Shown: positions 13,501 to 28,500 of the stretch, in pieces
Numbering within the stretch: position 1 is the stretch's first letter
Layout: every line of letters begins with the position of its first letter
Source: Holothuria scabra
Lineage: Eukaryota; Echinodermata; Holothuroidea; Aspidochirotida; Holothuriidae
Assembly: GCA_037179385.1 (NCBI GenBank)
Contig: CM074188.1
Location: 24,383,318 to 24,447,317, forward strand
Length of the DNA: 64,000 bases
Direction of reading: 5' to 3'
Program-made: the position numbers and the translations under genes
The notes under the pieces: generated by a model
The model's database searches: none
The model's input: the letters and a program-made list of their open reading frames with translations, nothing else
Told to the model about the DNA's origin: nothing

Positions 13501-16500
13501 AACCATATCATGAAGATGCGTTCTGGCATAGATAATTAAAAATATGTGGGGTGCAATTGTGCTTTGGACATGGCATAGGCTTGAAGAGGAAACATTTAAA
13601 ACATATGCATCTTCTTGGGGCATAGCAAGCGCAAATACGGCAACATCCATACAAAAACATAGCATTTTGCAAAACAGGTACATACATACTATGTATATGT
13701 AAACATAATAAATAGTTCAGTATGGCGAGATGGACCCCCCTCCATAGCGAACGGGTTAATCAAGGTGTCAATAGCAACTAATGGTACAGCACGGACATAA
13801 TATAAAACTCACTTGGTTGTTCTTACTTCTTGAACGTGTTGTACTTGCTGTAGGAGGCGTTTCTTGGTAACTGACACAACATAATACACATGATTTGATT
13901 GGCATGGAGTTTAAATCCATGTGAAGGTGTGGTTTGGCATCCATAATTATTTAGGTGAACAAATTTGTCAGTTTTTATAGAAAGGTTAATTACAAGTTAA
14001 TAAGTGTTTATCTGGGAAAAACTGTTTTCCTTGTTACCTCTGTTTTGATGGAACTGTATCTGATTGTATGATAAGTAAGCTAGATTCAATAAAAAGTGAA
14101 GTAATGTTCATATGTATTTTTTAGGAGTATAACTTACCTTGTGGTATTGCTGGAGGTGGAGCATCCCTAGCCCATGCAAACAAGATTGCCTCACCACCAC
14201 CTAAACATGGTCCATGACCACAACCACTGTTCAAATGAAAAATAGAAGAAGAAGAAAAAGAAATTTTCAATAAGACCTTCTAGCAAGAGGCAACTTTACA
14301 TGGTTCCCATGCCACAAACTTGTGTCATTTTAAATTATAACTTAAATTTTAACCACAAACCAGAATTAAAACCAAATGTTTCAATATTTACTGTACTTCC
14401 AGTTTATGGTGTAATGTTTATAATTTCAAGCCCAAGTTAGTTTGTTAGATAATATTTAAAGACACACTAACACGAATGTGTTATATAGTGTAATACTGTT
14501 CAAATACTGTTCAAGTCCTCCCATTTAGTCACCTCTTATGACAGGCGGGGAATACCATGAGCATATTCTACAACCCCCAGCCCACGGGGGGAAACTATCA
14601 AGGGACTTGCTTGGTTTTGTTGCAACGAAAACCTGCCAGTCATGGGATCTGTATTAATAGTCTCATGTGTGCATTTTATAGGCAATAGTTGGGGACAAAC
14701 TTCTCACCACACAACCTCCTCAGTGCACCTGGATGCAGTTTGACATCATACCCAGGACCCAATTTCTAGCCCACAAGTCCAATCCGTTTTAACACACAAA
14801 GTGACAATATATTAACCCCTTTTCTATGCATGGTCTTGCTGTGAAACCATATCTAACCATTGCTATATACATATGGCTTTGCTGCAAAATCATTGAAACC
14901 ATGTGCCCTGGAATAACTCCTTGTAAAACTGTGCAATATGCTATGCAAACATACAGGAAGTGTTCAAGTTCATAAAAACATTTTTAATGTTTAAGCAAAA
15001 CAAAGCATGTAATGTGAGTTGGGCATAAAAAAAAAGTCACACATTATTGCACAATGGACTAAACTGTTTGAAGTGAATTAATTTTTAACATTTGATATCT
15101 TGGTGCAAGAATGTGTTATGAAAATGGGAGTTGGAATGTTGTTAGAACTCATTTTTCATGCTGTTAAATAAGAATTTTTGAATTTTTTGACTTGAGGTAC
15201 ACTTTAAAATGCCCTATCTGTCCTTAAAATTCCAAGGTTTGAATGTCTTTTCCTGTAGATCTAGCATTACAGTTTACCATATGTGGGGTATAGCTAACAA
15301 TTTTGATCACTATTCCCTGCAACAGCATCAAAATTATAAATAAATTGAATGCAATATTAAATTAATGTGACAGTAATGCACTAAATTTCCCCCCGCTCCC
15401 CAAAAAATGCATTTTTTTTTTTTAATTTTGAAAGTAAGATCCTTCCAAATGCTATTTATTGAGATGCAATTTTCACTTCCTGAAAGAGGAAACACTTTGC
15501 TCATATTTTGTAGTCAATGATTTTTTTTGCTCTGAAAAATTCATTTAATAACATTACATAGAATTGATCTGCCTCTGCCATAACTTGGTGCTGAGAATAT
15601 TAACCCTTTACCGTTGTTTGGGTCCTTTTGGACCCATGCGGAGAGCTCGGCTGTCACCCATCTTTACTGTTTCACACGGAGCTTAAAACTGCGAGTAGCT
15701 ACCCGAAAATTCGGCCACAACAACGAGAGAGACAATGGTTTAAGGTCACGGGGTCAATGGCCTATGGAAGCCGATGCGGGGCGGGCTATGTCCGCTTTTC
15801 CGCCCACTCCCGAGGCACCCAAATATGCCCCGATCAGAGCACAACGGTAAAGGGTTAAGCAGGGAAAACAAGCCAGTGAGCCACAACTGGAGAAACAGGC
15901 CAAGACCAGCCAAACTTGAAAACCAATTGGTTAGAAATTGAGATCATCTAGGAGATTTATCATACCTCCATTTGCCATTTAAGAGATTGCGATCAACATT
16001 CCCACAACCATACAGTAACATGTGATGCACTGTGTCCATAGATGCTTTTGGGATGAAGTCAACTGTAAAAGACAAGAAAAAAACAAAAATTTATTGTAAA
16101 AGAGGAATAAATATTTCATGTATTTTACATGAAAAATCATACTTTCAATATTTTTTTCGATACTTCCAATATTTATCAACACAGAACTGATAGATTGTTC
16201 AAATAAGGCACATCAGAATGGTAGTCTTTGTGTGATGAATCGTAAAGAAATCAATTCCACACATATAAAAATTCACTTGTCTGTTGCTAAAGAATAATTT
16301 TTCATTCACACTTTCATCAAAAATTCAAATAATGCAACTTCCACAACTATCATAGTGCAAATGTTTTCATGAGACGGGGTCCCTATAGTCTGGTTTAGCT
16401 TTAAAACTAAATGGTTTGATAATAAAGTAAAGCCATCTTCTTTGTGCAAGATATGCCAGTGCATTTTAAAAGCAATATTTTCCTTTAAATCAGAATATTT

Positions 16501-19500
16501 TCATTTAATAGACCAGTTCAAGTTTCTTCAAGGAACAGTACTGCTCAATAGGTCAAAGGTCAAGGGGAATCCCTTTCATATGTGTTTAAGCTGATGGCAG
16601 GATGTACAGAAAACACACATAAAACAGAATGCTATGCATGGCCCACACAGCGCTCAAATGTTTTATACTAGTTAACCTGAAGAGAAAGGTCAGGAACGCA
16701 TGCACAAATATAAACTTTGAACTTGTGAATTTAGCAAATGCTAAGATGGGGAAAAGAAATTAATTTCAAGCATAACACTGTGATAACCTAGGCTGAATAA
16801 ATACTGCCAAACCACTGGATCTCCAGATTATTTTTAGTATTGACTGTAGTCAAGGATGTATCATATTTCTTATCTGCTCATGTGTGCGTGACCTTTCTGC
16901 TGAAGTCCGATAGTAACATAGCACTGCACAAGCCCCACACAGCACACTGAGTTTATGTGTGCTTACACCTGCCACCAGCTGTAATCAAAAGTATTACCCT
17001 TTGACCTTGCACTATTACACAATACTGCTCCATGAGGGAACTGCTCCTCCTCAGTCTGCGACGTGAATTTGTCTCTCAAAAGGAGCTAAACTGGCTACCT
17101 TCATTAGGGATCAAGATCAGCAGTAATCCACTTGTCCCAGACAACTTGAAGCTTGGGACAACAAATATTTATCTCCTTGGTGTCCACAGGACAACCAATA
17201 ATACCTGTAATTGCCTACACACTTCATGTCCTGCTTGATGGAACCATTTTTGGTTGGAGCCAAAATTCCCCTTGGCACGGTTCTATGAGACTTGTATGCA
17301 ACTCCCTGATTTACTGTACAATTCAACTAGACTGGATTTGGAAGGTCAGTATTATAATTTTCATTTAAAGCAGCTCATTGAGTTGGTTCATGAAATTCAA
17401 CATTTTTTTCCAAACCTGTTAAGTTTTCTTCACATACCAATGACATGGTCAAACTTAGACAATCCCCATATCCTGTATACAAATGTACTGTTTTATGAGT
17501 GGATGCAGTACTTAACAGTTCAATTCGGTTTTCAAAAAGTTTCCAGCATTAAGATGTGTTAACACCTAACATAGTCTTCATTCATATTTTGACCTCCAGT
17601 GACCTAAGATGATGTTTGACCTCTTTAAAAGCCGTAGGTAGATAGAGAGAAAAACTTACATACATACATACAAACATAAATACAAACAGACAGACAGATA
17701 GCTATCTTGAAATATCAATTTTATAATGGTTTTCCACTTTGACCACTGGTGACCCCAGGTGATTTTTAACATTCACCAAAATGATAGGGTCCATCTTCCT
17801 ACCATAAGGCATCCACAAACCAAATATGAAATCTATCCAATTTTCCTATCTTGAAATATCATGTTAACAAGTTTCTCAGACTCTGGCTGCCTGTGACTTC
17901 AGACCACCTTTTGAACTACAACAAAATCACAAGGGTTCTTCCTCTCAATATGTACCAAGTTTAAAAACTGTCAGACATTCCCATCTTTTGTGTTAATGAG
18001 CAGTGACACAAACACACACACACCCACACCCCATCATGAATGCATTTTCTTATCACTAAAACCAAAATAACATACTTTTAAAACCTATATTTAGCAATAC
18101 AAAATGAAAGATTTTAACCAAGGAGGCACTACAGTATGTTTTTTCCCTTAAAATAAGTTTCTCACTGAATAGAAATCTAGTTAAGTTTTGCTCAGGAATG
18201 ATATATTCCCCCCAAAAATGTTCACCCTAAATGCCTAAAATTTAAATGATGCAACTTCCAACTGCAGTTACTCTTCAAATGCATAATGTTTTGAGGACAT
18301 GAGTGAGCTGTTGCTGGTGTTAATTGATTAGTCTGATTGGTTTAATAGGGCAATTAAATACTTCCTTCTTTGCATGTCATGTTGAAACATTCTACAGCAA
18401 ACTTTCTCTTTAAAGCAACTCCTTGAGTTGGTTCATGAAATTCAGCAAATTTTTCCAAAGCTGTTAAGCTTTCTCCACATACCAATGACAAATGGTCAAA
18501 CTTAGACAGTCGCCACATCCTACATACACATTACTCTTTTATGAGTGAGTACTTAACTGCTCTATTCGGTTGTCAAAAATTCCTGACCAGACACTTTTCA
18601 AATTATGCACAAATCTGTTACAAGTCAAGACACCACAAAATGAAAAATTTTAATTTTTCCATAACTATTCCATATTAAATGACCTTTTATGCTAACTATA
18701 AGCATTGCCATGTGGTAGTGACCTTTTAACACTCTCATGAAATTATCCATATCGACTTAAAGAGCCCCTTTAAGGTTAAGAGCCAACCTGTGAACAAAGA
18801 AACCCTCTTTGTGAATCGTATACAATTTAATTAACAGACTCGTAGTTAGAACCTTACAAATGTTACCTTTTCCCACTACCCTCATTACTGTACAGTTCAT
18901 ACATACACAGCAAATGCTTGATGGCTGCCTGCATCCATTTACAAGGCAAAGTCAAGGTATGTCACAAACTTGCTGTGTGAGTCCTCTGCAACGTGGCATA
19001 TTGATTACCTAATTGAGAAAGAGTTACCTTCAGAATCACAAGCCAAATGTCATGGCTACTGAGCACTGTATTGTTCATTTCTAGAGCAGCTGCTTTAAAT
19101 ACGTAGTACAAGTGTTGGTGTAACAGTGTAAGCATAGAAGGTGCAAAATCTTTTAAAATTCATGACACAAGAAATACTGCTTTACTTAACGGGAGAATGC
19201 AGTTTATACTCCAACTTGAATCACCATATTAGACTATCCTCTTTCATAAATGAATTTTAAGAATCATGTGGCAATATATTTTCTTTGCAATGGGGAAATT
19301 TACTAGGAGTAACCGGTTGGTTTAAATTGAATTGCATGCAATATTTAATTCCTGAAATATTACAAAAGATACATTGGAGAAAATTGTGACATTAAGCTGT
19401 TGTTTCAAAAACATTTTTTAAAGTTTGGGGTGACTGCTTTTTCATTTCAAAAGAAGGTGATAAAATGATCATGTCAAAAAAGGGATTGATTGGAATAATT

Positions 19501-22500
19501 AATTCTTGGGCATTATTGAACATTTAAAATATGGATACCAATTTGTTTATTTATTTATGTACCTTTGGCATACACTGTCAACAGTTTTTCAAACCCTGGC
19601 ATACGTAAGTCTTGTATAAACTCCATTCTTGGACAAAGGAGCAAAAGCCTTTGTTTGGAATAAATGACATATTTTGGATGTATTTCTTTACCCTTTACCA
19701 TTGTGCTCCAATCGGGGCATATTTGCATGCCTCAGGAGTGGGCGGAAAAGCGGAAGTAGCACGCCTCGCATCAGCTTCCATAGGCTATTGACCTGTGACC
19801 TTAAACTATTGTCTCTCTCGCTGTTGTGGCCAAATTTTCGGGTAGCTACTTGCAGTTTCGAGCTCCGCGTGGAACAGTAAAGATGGGTGACAGCCGCCCT
19901 CTCCGCATGGGTCCAAAAGGGCCCAAACAACAGTAAAGGGTTAAAGAACTTATACACATCTTGCAGATAAAAGCACCAGTCTTGCCTGTAAGTTACTGTA
20001 GTGTGACTACATAGGGACAGTGCATGGAACATGGAAATGCTCAGTATGTCTTTATTGTAAAGCAGGCATGGTTGTAGGCTCAAATCTATTTTTTTTTTCT
20101 TGTGGGGGGGGGGGAGAGGGGGGAATAGGTACACATAATTAAAGGGCAAATGTAGTCACCCCAATTTGAACAAGGATAGTAGTCTATACTAGTTTGTGAA
20201 TGGCTCTTGACAATCATGTGGCAATGTATTTTCACTGAATTGTGAAATTTACAGGTAGCAATATGTTGGTTAACCTTGAATGTTGAAATGTTTAAAGGCA
20301 TATTTTCATCATCCCAAACAGTTCCAATTCTCCCAACCTGCTTACTTCTAGTCCCTCCCACATTTATCTAAAACTCATCTTTATCCAGACACAATCCTAG
20401 TTTATTGCTTCATGGCTTGTCCCAGTGGCCATACAAGTCCATAATGTGTAATCAAGACACTCTCAGTGCCCATGCTGTGTAATTTAGCTATGATGCATTG
20501 TTTGAATGTGATGCCAATCAAACAGCTGTACCAATTGAGAGTTTTGATATATGTATACTGAAACTGTAGTTTGGGGTGACGAATGACTGACTTTAAGCCT
20601 TAAAATATCCCAAAAGCTTCTCGGAAGAAAAATGACATAAAAATAGCAAAATTTACTAGTTGTTTCAAAATAATTTTGGGGCGACTGCTCTTGACCTTTA
20701 ACTGGGTGGAAAGTATGGGTAGGTTTAAAATGTACAGTTACCTTTTCAGAGTGTATCTTTCACTTAAAACCTCTACTTGGCCTTTTACTTATATCAACAA
20801 TGCAATGGAAGGGGGAAGAGGGTGAGGGTGGACAAGGGCTAGATAAAAGTTTGGGGGTTTAATCTTCTCTATCCTAGAATGTAAGTAAGTAGCGCTGTCA
20901 CATTTCATCACAATTGGTAAGACACGCCCATTGCTGGGCAAAAATCAACAGTGTTTTAATGCAACAGGCACGCCTTGTTCGTTAGCTGCTTCTCAGCTAC
21001 TGCAGCTACACTAAATGAACACTATATTAAATTTGCCCGTCAAACAGGGTTTGTGACGCAGGTGAAAGCACTCTATACTATCAGCATCTTCTCTTACAAA
21101 TTATGGCAAACAAGTCCTTTTGATTACTTATTCTGAATTTCTTATTGGCTGTACAGTAGGTAGTTTACTTGATACCAAATGACTGTTCCACTGAATCTGT
21201 TTGTTAGGGTAGTGGACATGATTGTGGTTGCAATGAATAAGAAAATTTGAGTACCAGATAAAAGAACTGAAAACTCTGTAGGCCTTATTATCCATTGTTA
21301 TGGAACTGTTGCCATAAATTTGTCTAGGACTAATTGAGGTGTCCTCTCCTATCAAGGTTTACCTCCATACTCTCAAAACATCAAGTCCTGTCATTCTGGA
21401 TAGGCCACTGAAAGAATGACCTTCACCCTACAACACCTTTTTTCTGCAGTACTAAGCACATGAAAATATTTTCGATTGGCCTTAAAGTGTTGATTTTTGT
21501 TACACATTTGAACAGCTCCCAAGTTCCGAGAGGCTAGATGCAGGTCCATCTGATCTGTCCATTTGTGGATCGCCGGCCTGGGGGAGGGGTATAAGGGGAG
21601 GAAGTGTCTACACACAAAATGGTGGCACTTTTTTAGCAAATCAGTCAGCACAATATCGCTAGGTCACTACCAAAAAAGTTCAGTACAGTACTGAATTTTT
21701 TGCGGTAACCTAGAAAAGTACTGTATTGAGAGATTTTATGCAGATACTCACAAATGTCAAATGACTAAAACCTCTCCTAGTCACAATATTCAATCATTAC
21801 ATTTGAGGTAAAATTTGCTGCGGTACCAACACAGTTTGGAAACGTCAACTCAGTAGGCCTATGTCACCGGCGGTGGTAGGCCTACCATGCTGCTGGTGAT
21901 TTCCAATATATATGCGTACATCTGGCATGGCATTCTAGCCATGAAAGCATAAGCCAAGAACGTCAAGAACTGTCAAGACAGTCCAGAAGGATCAGGCAAC
22001 TCTGAGACAAGTCTTGCCTGTGACCTGTGAAGTGGGCATTTATTTTCCCTATTGAATGCAGAGTTGCACAACGTACTTTATTACACTATTTTCGCAGTGA
22101 CAGGAATATATTCCAGAACCAAATTACACGTCAAAGTTTCTCTGACTGGCAAGTGGGAGAGGAAGCTGTAGGCCGCCCTCTATAGGAGGCCGGCCTCCCC
22201 TACTGTGTGATCAAGACTTGCCAGGACCTTATTACAGGTAAGTGAGGGTTACAACTGTAGATAGGAGGTAAGAGAGGGGCGATGTAGATTTTATTACACT
22301 ATTTTCGCAGTGACAGGAATATATTCCATTCCTGCTGCAAAGGTTAGTCGATAACAATGTTGCAACAGCAATCATAGTTCTGTATTTACCTAGGCCTATG
22401 CATTGCAGAGCACTGTGAGCAGTTGAATGTGCTGTGAGATACGATTTACTGAAATTGTAGTTATCGGTTAAGGCGAATTATTTGCTAATTTGTGTGGTTC

Positions 22501-25500
22501 TCAAAAACTAAGAATACTTAGGAGATTTGATATGCAGGTTTTTTAGAGGGCTTGGCAGGTCAGCAGGTTTGGGTGTCCAAATGCGGGTCCAACCCATGAA
22601 ATGGGGGTCACTTGGAAGGTATGCAATTGTTGGAATTTTGGGGCAACTTGAATCTTCTGTTTCCCCTGCTCAAAGAGGTGCTACACATTCTAATTTTTTG
22701 CAGTGCACAACTCCCTGTTGTGATTCCCTCAAGTTGTAAATAAATAGAAAGTACTTCAGGGGAATCTTCACTGTACAAGACAGTTTTATTTGACCTTGAG
22801 TCCCAACAGGAAGAAAGGATTATTATCAAGGGAATTTCCCTGCTTCCAGCAATTCTGGCATAAATATGTTCATTTCTATTACCTTAGTCGGACCACAAAA
22901 TACTGCTGCACAATGCCCACGAGATAAATGCTAAGCACACATTCCTCAAGTGGTAAAAACCCAAGCATCAATTTACAGCAGGTGGTGTCACAAAAAATAA
23001 ACTTTTTTGTTGTCAGGGATTTTCAAATTATGCAGTTGTAAACAATATGACACCCTTGACAAAATTTGAACCTGACCCCAACAGGAGCAATGCCTCTGAT
23101 TTGCAGTTGGTGTGGTTACTAGCTTAGTAAAATTCAAGCTGATAAGCTTAAAGGGGCTCATTGAATTGATATTGATAAGTAAATGAGAGTGTTAAAGGGT
23201 CACCACCACATGACAAGTTTAGCATGATGAGTTAAATGTTATATCCAATAGTTATGGAAAGTTAAAATTTTGAATTTTTCGTGTTTTCTTTATTTTTTTT
23301 CTAAGAAGTGTCACTTACCGACAAGCCCTACAGGGTTTCTAAGTGCACTTCCTTTCACACTCTCTGTTACTTATTTACTTTGTGATTCTTGTTTTTATCT
23401 TGTGTTGTGATAAACCAAAAAATAAATAATTGAAATGAAATGAAATTGTGTGATGTCCTGACTTGTAATGGTTTTGTGCATAATTTGAAAAAGTGTCTGG
23501 TCACAAATTTTTGAAAACCGAATTGGACCATTAAATACTCACTCATAAGACGGTTATTTGTGTGAAGGAAATGGGGATTGTCTTATTTTGACTATCTGTC
23601 ATTGGTATGTGAATAAAACTTAACAGCTTTGGAAAAGTTTGTTGGATTTCAAGAACCAACTCATAATTTGAAAAAGTGTGTGATCACAAATTTTTGAAAA
23701 CCGAATTGGACCATTAAATACTCACTCATAAGACGGTTATTTGTGTGAAGGAAATGGGGATTGTCTTATTCTGACTATTTGTCATTGGTATGTGAATAAA
23801 ACTTAACAGCTTTGGAAAAATTTGTTGGATTTTAAGAACCAACTCAAGGAGCCACTTTAAAAGAGAAATCTTGAACTCTAATACACAATTAAACTGTACA
23901 AGTCATATCTATACTTTTTGTCTAGGACAGGACTCATAGCACAATAACCCTGCCTGTACGGTCATCTTTACTATTCAGTACACAGTGGTACTTCAGTTTT
24001 GTACAAATTATGATTTTGAACCCATGCAACTTAAACGTGAGGTAACATTTACTAGAGGTTTAACTTGTTTTACCAAGACTGGCAGGGTAATTTTACTAAT
24101 CTACAGTCATACAGAATACAACATCTGAACTGTCACAGCCATAGGTTGGAATGCTGGGAGGCTCCTTCCCAGAAAATTTGGGTATCTAGAAGGAAAGTTT
24201 GGCACTTATGGGGAAATTTCCCTTTTCCATACAAGAAAATATAGGTAGCCTTGTGGGAAATTTTACTTCTTTCCTGGGAAATAATTGTATTCCCTTCCTG
24301 GAAAATAAACATTTTTTCCAGACTTGGAGGCGGCTCTCTAAACTGAACATTATCAAATATTTGATATAAAAGGTCTGAGCCTGAGGGGAAAATATACCAG
24401 AAGAATTAAAATCATAACAGTTAAAGAGACAGGAGGTTTGCAAAACCAAAAAGAAAATAGGGTCTGCAAGACCAAAGGTGAGAAAAGGTTTGTCAAACAT
24501 CTAAAAACCCACAGACTTAAATGTGAAGGGCACCCTGAAATTAGTACCAATAGTCAAGGTTGTGTCAGATACTCATGCCATATCTATAGTACCAGTAGGT
24601 TTAGGTTTAAATTACTGTCCTTGGTCATTTTGATGAGATAACGGTATTTCTAAACAAAAGAAAACCACTCTTATACCAACTGTTGTGTATAATATATGCT
24701 TCTAACTGTTTACAAGCAAAAATTTCACCACACTTTGAGAAGGACTACTGTACTCCAGTGCCCCATCAAGGACGTATTTTTTATTTTTTGAAGGAAGGTT
24801 TGTTGAGACTGCATTGTGCTTTTCTTAAAGGCATAATCCTCTCACCTCAAACAGTTGTAATTCTCATAATCAACATACTTACTTAAGCCCCTCCCACAAC
24901 TGTCTAATATTCATCCTCATCCAGACACAATTTCAGTTTATTGCTTCAGGGTAAGTATATACAAGAGCCCTCAATGTGAAAATTGAAAACATCTTTTAAC
25001 AGTTCAAGTAATACATATTGAGAGCTAACATAGCTCCTTTGTTTCATGTTGTACATTCAGCTTTGATGCAATACTTACCAATGTAAAATTCTCCACCGAC
25101 TGGCTGAGAGGCACATATATACTGGTCATCCTGAAAGAGAGCAATATTGAAATGTAAACAACCTTACACTTAACCATGAGAGAAAAGTATAATTGTTTAT
25201 AAAAGGATGTTGCTTAGCAACTAGTTAATTTACATAGATGTCACTAGGTTTGCCTGACAACCAGCTAGATTTTCTGAAATCTGCCCTGCACCAGAGAAGT
25301 ATCCCCACCAATTATTAATAAGATTCATGGAGTGACACTGTAGCCTATCACCTACTGAGGAGTACAAGTTACTTACTCTAGAGATGCTTGCTGTGCACTG
25401 TACAGTACTAAACCATGGAAGTGTGACTGTACCTTGTTAGGCTGTTATATACTTTCCAGCTGTAATTTTTAGGGCATATGATGACTATCTTACTGTATCT

Positions 25501-28500
25501 TGCACCTTGTGCTAGGTAGAGTATGAATAGTACTTTACAGCAGTGCTTATTATTGAGAACAAGAAATCAAGACCACACAGTAAATCTGAAAATAACAGAC
25601 CGTCAGTGAAATTACAGGCAACACTGTTGGCTGCACTGTGCACAGTCCTAAATGTTAATTTGTACAGTAACATAAAATACAGGAAAAACGGGAAGAAAAC
25701 ATTGTGAAACAGTCTTGTCTTCAGAAAGAATGGAAAAAGAAGGGAGTGGCAAGTTTGTTTGAAAATATATTGCAAGTAGGGTAATTTCTTATGTTTCCCC
25801 TGTGTGGGTCCCCTTGCCCCCTCCCCTTCCCAAAGAAATGAATGCTAAAAACAAGCTTGGCTTACTATTGGTTTAGTGATAAATGAATATAATTTATATT
25901 AGATTATTAATGAAAGTGCATTTCACTCTCATCATGAAGTTGAGAAGAAAATGGTCCAGTGAAATGAAGTGGTTTTTGGATACAATTTATAAGATCTTTT
26001 AATGCATGATATACTTAACCCTTTACCGTTGTTTGGGTCCTTTTGTACCCAGACGGAGGGCACGGCTGTTACCCATCTTTACTGTTTCATGCGGAGCTCG
26101 AAACTGCAAGTAGCTACCCTGAAGATTTGGCCACAACAACGGGAGAGACAATAGTTTAAGGTCACGGGGTCAATCACCTACAGAAGCTGATGCGGAGCAT
26201 GCTACGTCCGCTTTTCCGCCCACTCCCGAGGGGTGCAAATATGCCCCGATTGGAGCACAACGGTAAAGGGTTAATATCTAAATAAAATTTAAAGAATGTC
26301 ACTAAGGGCTGTAGGGACAGGGTGCTTTAGCTTCATCTGCCATAGGCACTTTGGGCAGCCTTGTTATGAAATTGTTGAACATATTAGTCCCAACCCCACC
26401 CCCACTCCCCACACATTCAAAATTTGTGCTGCTGCTCCAGGTAAAGGAATCTGATATGACAAAAAATAAAAAAGAAATCTATTGAAAGCATTATGGTATC
26501 ACGTTCCAATAATGAATTCAAAAGTTTTCAAGTAGCCTACAGCAAGAGTATACTGCAGGTCTCACAAGTTTACATCATAATGTAGTAGCCAATGAATGCA
26601 AATTGCCCTAAAATAGCTAGAGTAATGTACCATAAACAACAAATAGAGGGAGAATTGTGGCAAATAACTCCCTTCCTGGAAGACAAATGTTTTCTCCAAT
26701 CCTGCTCTACCACTACACCAAGTGCACAGTATAGATTAAAACAATGATAAAAAAAAAATCTAAACAGGAAAATATCAGTGCCAAAATTGTCATGTTACAG
26801 TAGAGTTTTGGTTCTTCTGGGCTTCAATGATGAAATGTTACCTTCTAGGGGGAAAACCCCACTTTCATTCAAATTATTATTGGAAAATATTTAACCAGCA
26901 GCTGTTTGGGCCATGCAATAAATAATGTACTGTATACATGTCATGACCTGTACACTGGTTAAGTATGAAATGAATGACTTTCTTCTATACTTCCTCTTCT
27001 TGTGGTTACAGTGAGTTTTAAGTATGGTACCAAGCAAATCGATCACCATTTCCAGGTAGACGTCTATGAGACAGGAATTTATTATTATTTGACCAATGCC
27101 ACAGTCAAGCAGGATGATCATATACTGTTCCATTACTGTGGTTTTCAATTGCTGTGAAATGAGGCAAGACTTTTCAGGAAAGCAAATTGTGTGAAAATGC
27201 ATCAAGTCAATGGTAGCAGGGAAATTTCCTAAAGGGATGAAAATAATTTAGGAGGCAACCCCTTTACCTGTCTCCTAATCCACCTCTTCCACCCTAAACT
27301 TAAGGCCTGGGGCCCGTTCCACAAAGAGTTACGCACAATCTTAAGTTTGATTCACCATACTTAAGCCAGCAGTAAATCAAACTTAAGATCGTGCGTAACT
27401 CTTTGTAGAACAGGCCCCAGGTGTGAGACCTGTTGTATATAAAATACATAGTACAGTATATCACTTCGGGAGTTTCCCATGAGACCGAAGGTATACTATG
27501 TGCCAGAGAAGGTCTGATAGACCAAAACTTCATTGCAGCACATGGGAGCTACAGTATGTGGGAGTAACTTGTTTAACATGTGATCCCAAGCTCATTATAG
27601 CTTGACCAAAAGTGAGATCGAAAATGAATTAAGGTCTGCAAGACTGAAAGTGAAGGGAGTTATCAAGACCAAAACTGAAAGCGAATAAAGGTCCTTGTGG
27701 TTGAAAGTGAAATCAGGTCTGTGACTCTGAAGGTCCTTAAGGCTGTGAGACCAAAAAGTATCTGGCGGTTTGGAGTGGTGGTCAGGGTCCAGTCTCGCTC
27801 CCAGTTGAACCAGTCACTGCGAAGGAACCAGTGAGGACTTCTGAGGGTCGATCACCCAGCCCAGACATTCAAGAAGTCACGTCACAACTTAGGTATGCTT
27901 CAAGGCCAGATCTTTTGACTCAGCGACAATTAATCAACCATCCAGAAAAGGGAACACAACAATGACCAGGCATTGGAGGTAACCTGTCACTTCTCTAGTA
28001 AGTCTGGTGAAAACTCTTGGAGGCACCGTGGGACCAAACGACATCACCCAAAAGACGAGTTCAGACCCTCTGCAGTTGAAGGCCAGAAAGTGCTGGTTGT
28101 CCTTGTGAATGGGCACTTGCAGATTTGCATCATTCAGATCCACCCAAGTGGCCCAAAGGCCTTGAGAAGGTGACAGATGGATAGACGCCAATGTCTTTAT
28201 CTGAAATTGCTTTGGATGGACATAGCCCTTGTTTAGGGGATTCAGTATGGAACGTCATGAGTCAGGTTTCTTCAGAGTTAGAAAGAAAGTTGACCTGAAC
28301 AGACTCGCCAACTCCATGTGGAAGCATGACAGATTGCTTCTTTGTCCAACAGCTCCTTCTCCAACAGAAATGGTTCCCTCTCAATGGTGGCTCTGTGAAC
28401 TCTAGCTTGTAGCCCTTTCTGACAGTTCATGCCACCCTGACATCCGGGTCCAAGACATCCCAGTTTCTAGTGGACCCTTTTAAATTTCCTGCCATAAAAG

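Larger units (their letters stand above)
23148..23860 (-). mobile_element. TTAA-bounded MITE family C, interrupted and internally duplicated
   Basis: Termini are TTAAAGGGGCTCATTGAATT and GGAGCCACTTTAA, in reverse orientation to the copy at 18410. Two changes enlarge it: a LINE 3' tail at about 23290-23450, and a 183-bp tandem duplication (23479-23661 and 23662-23844). Confidence 0.75.
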
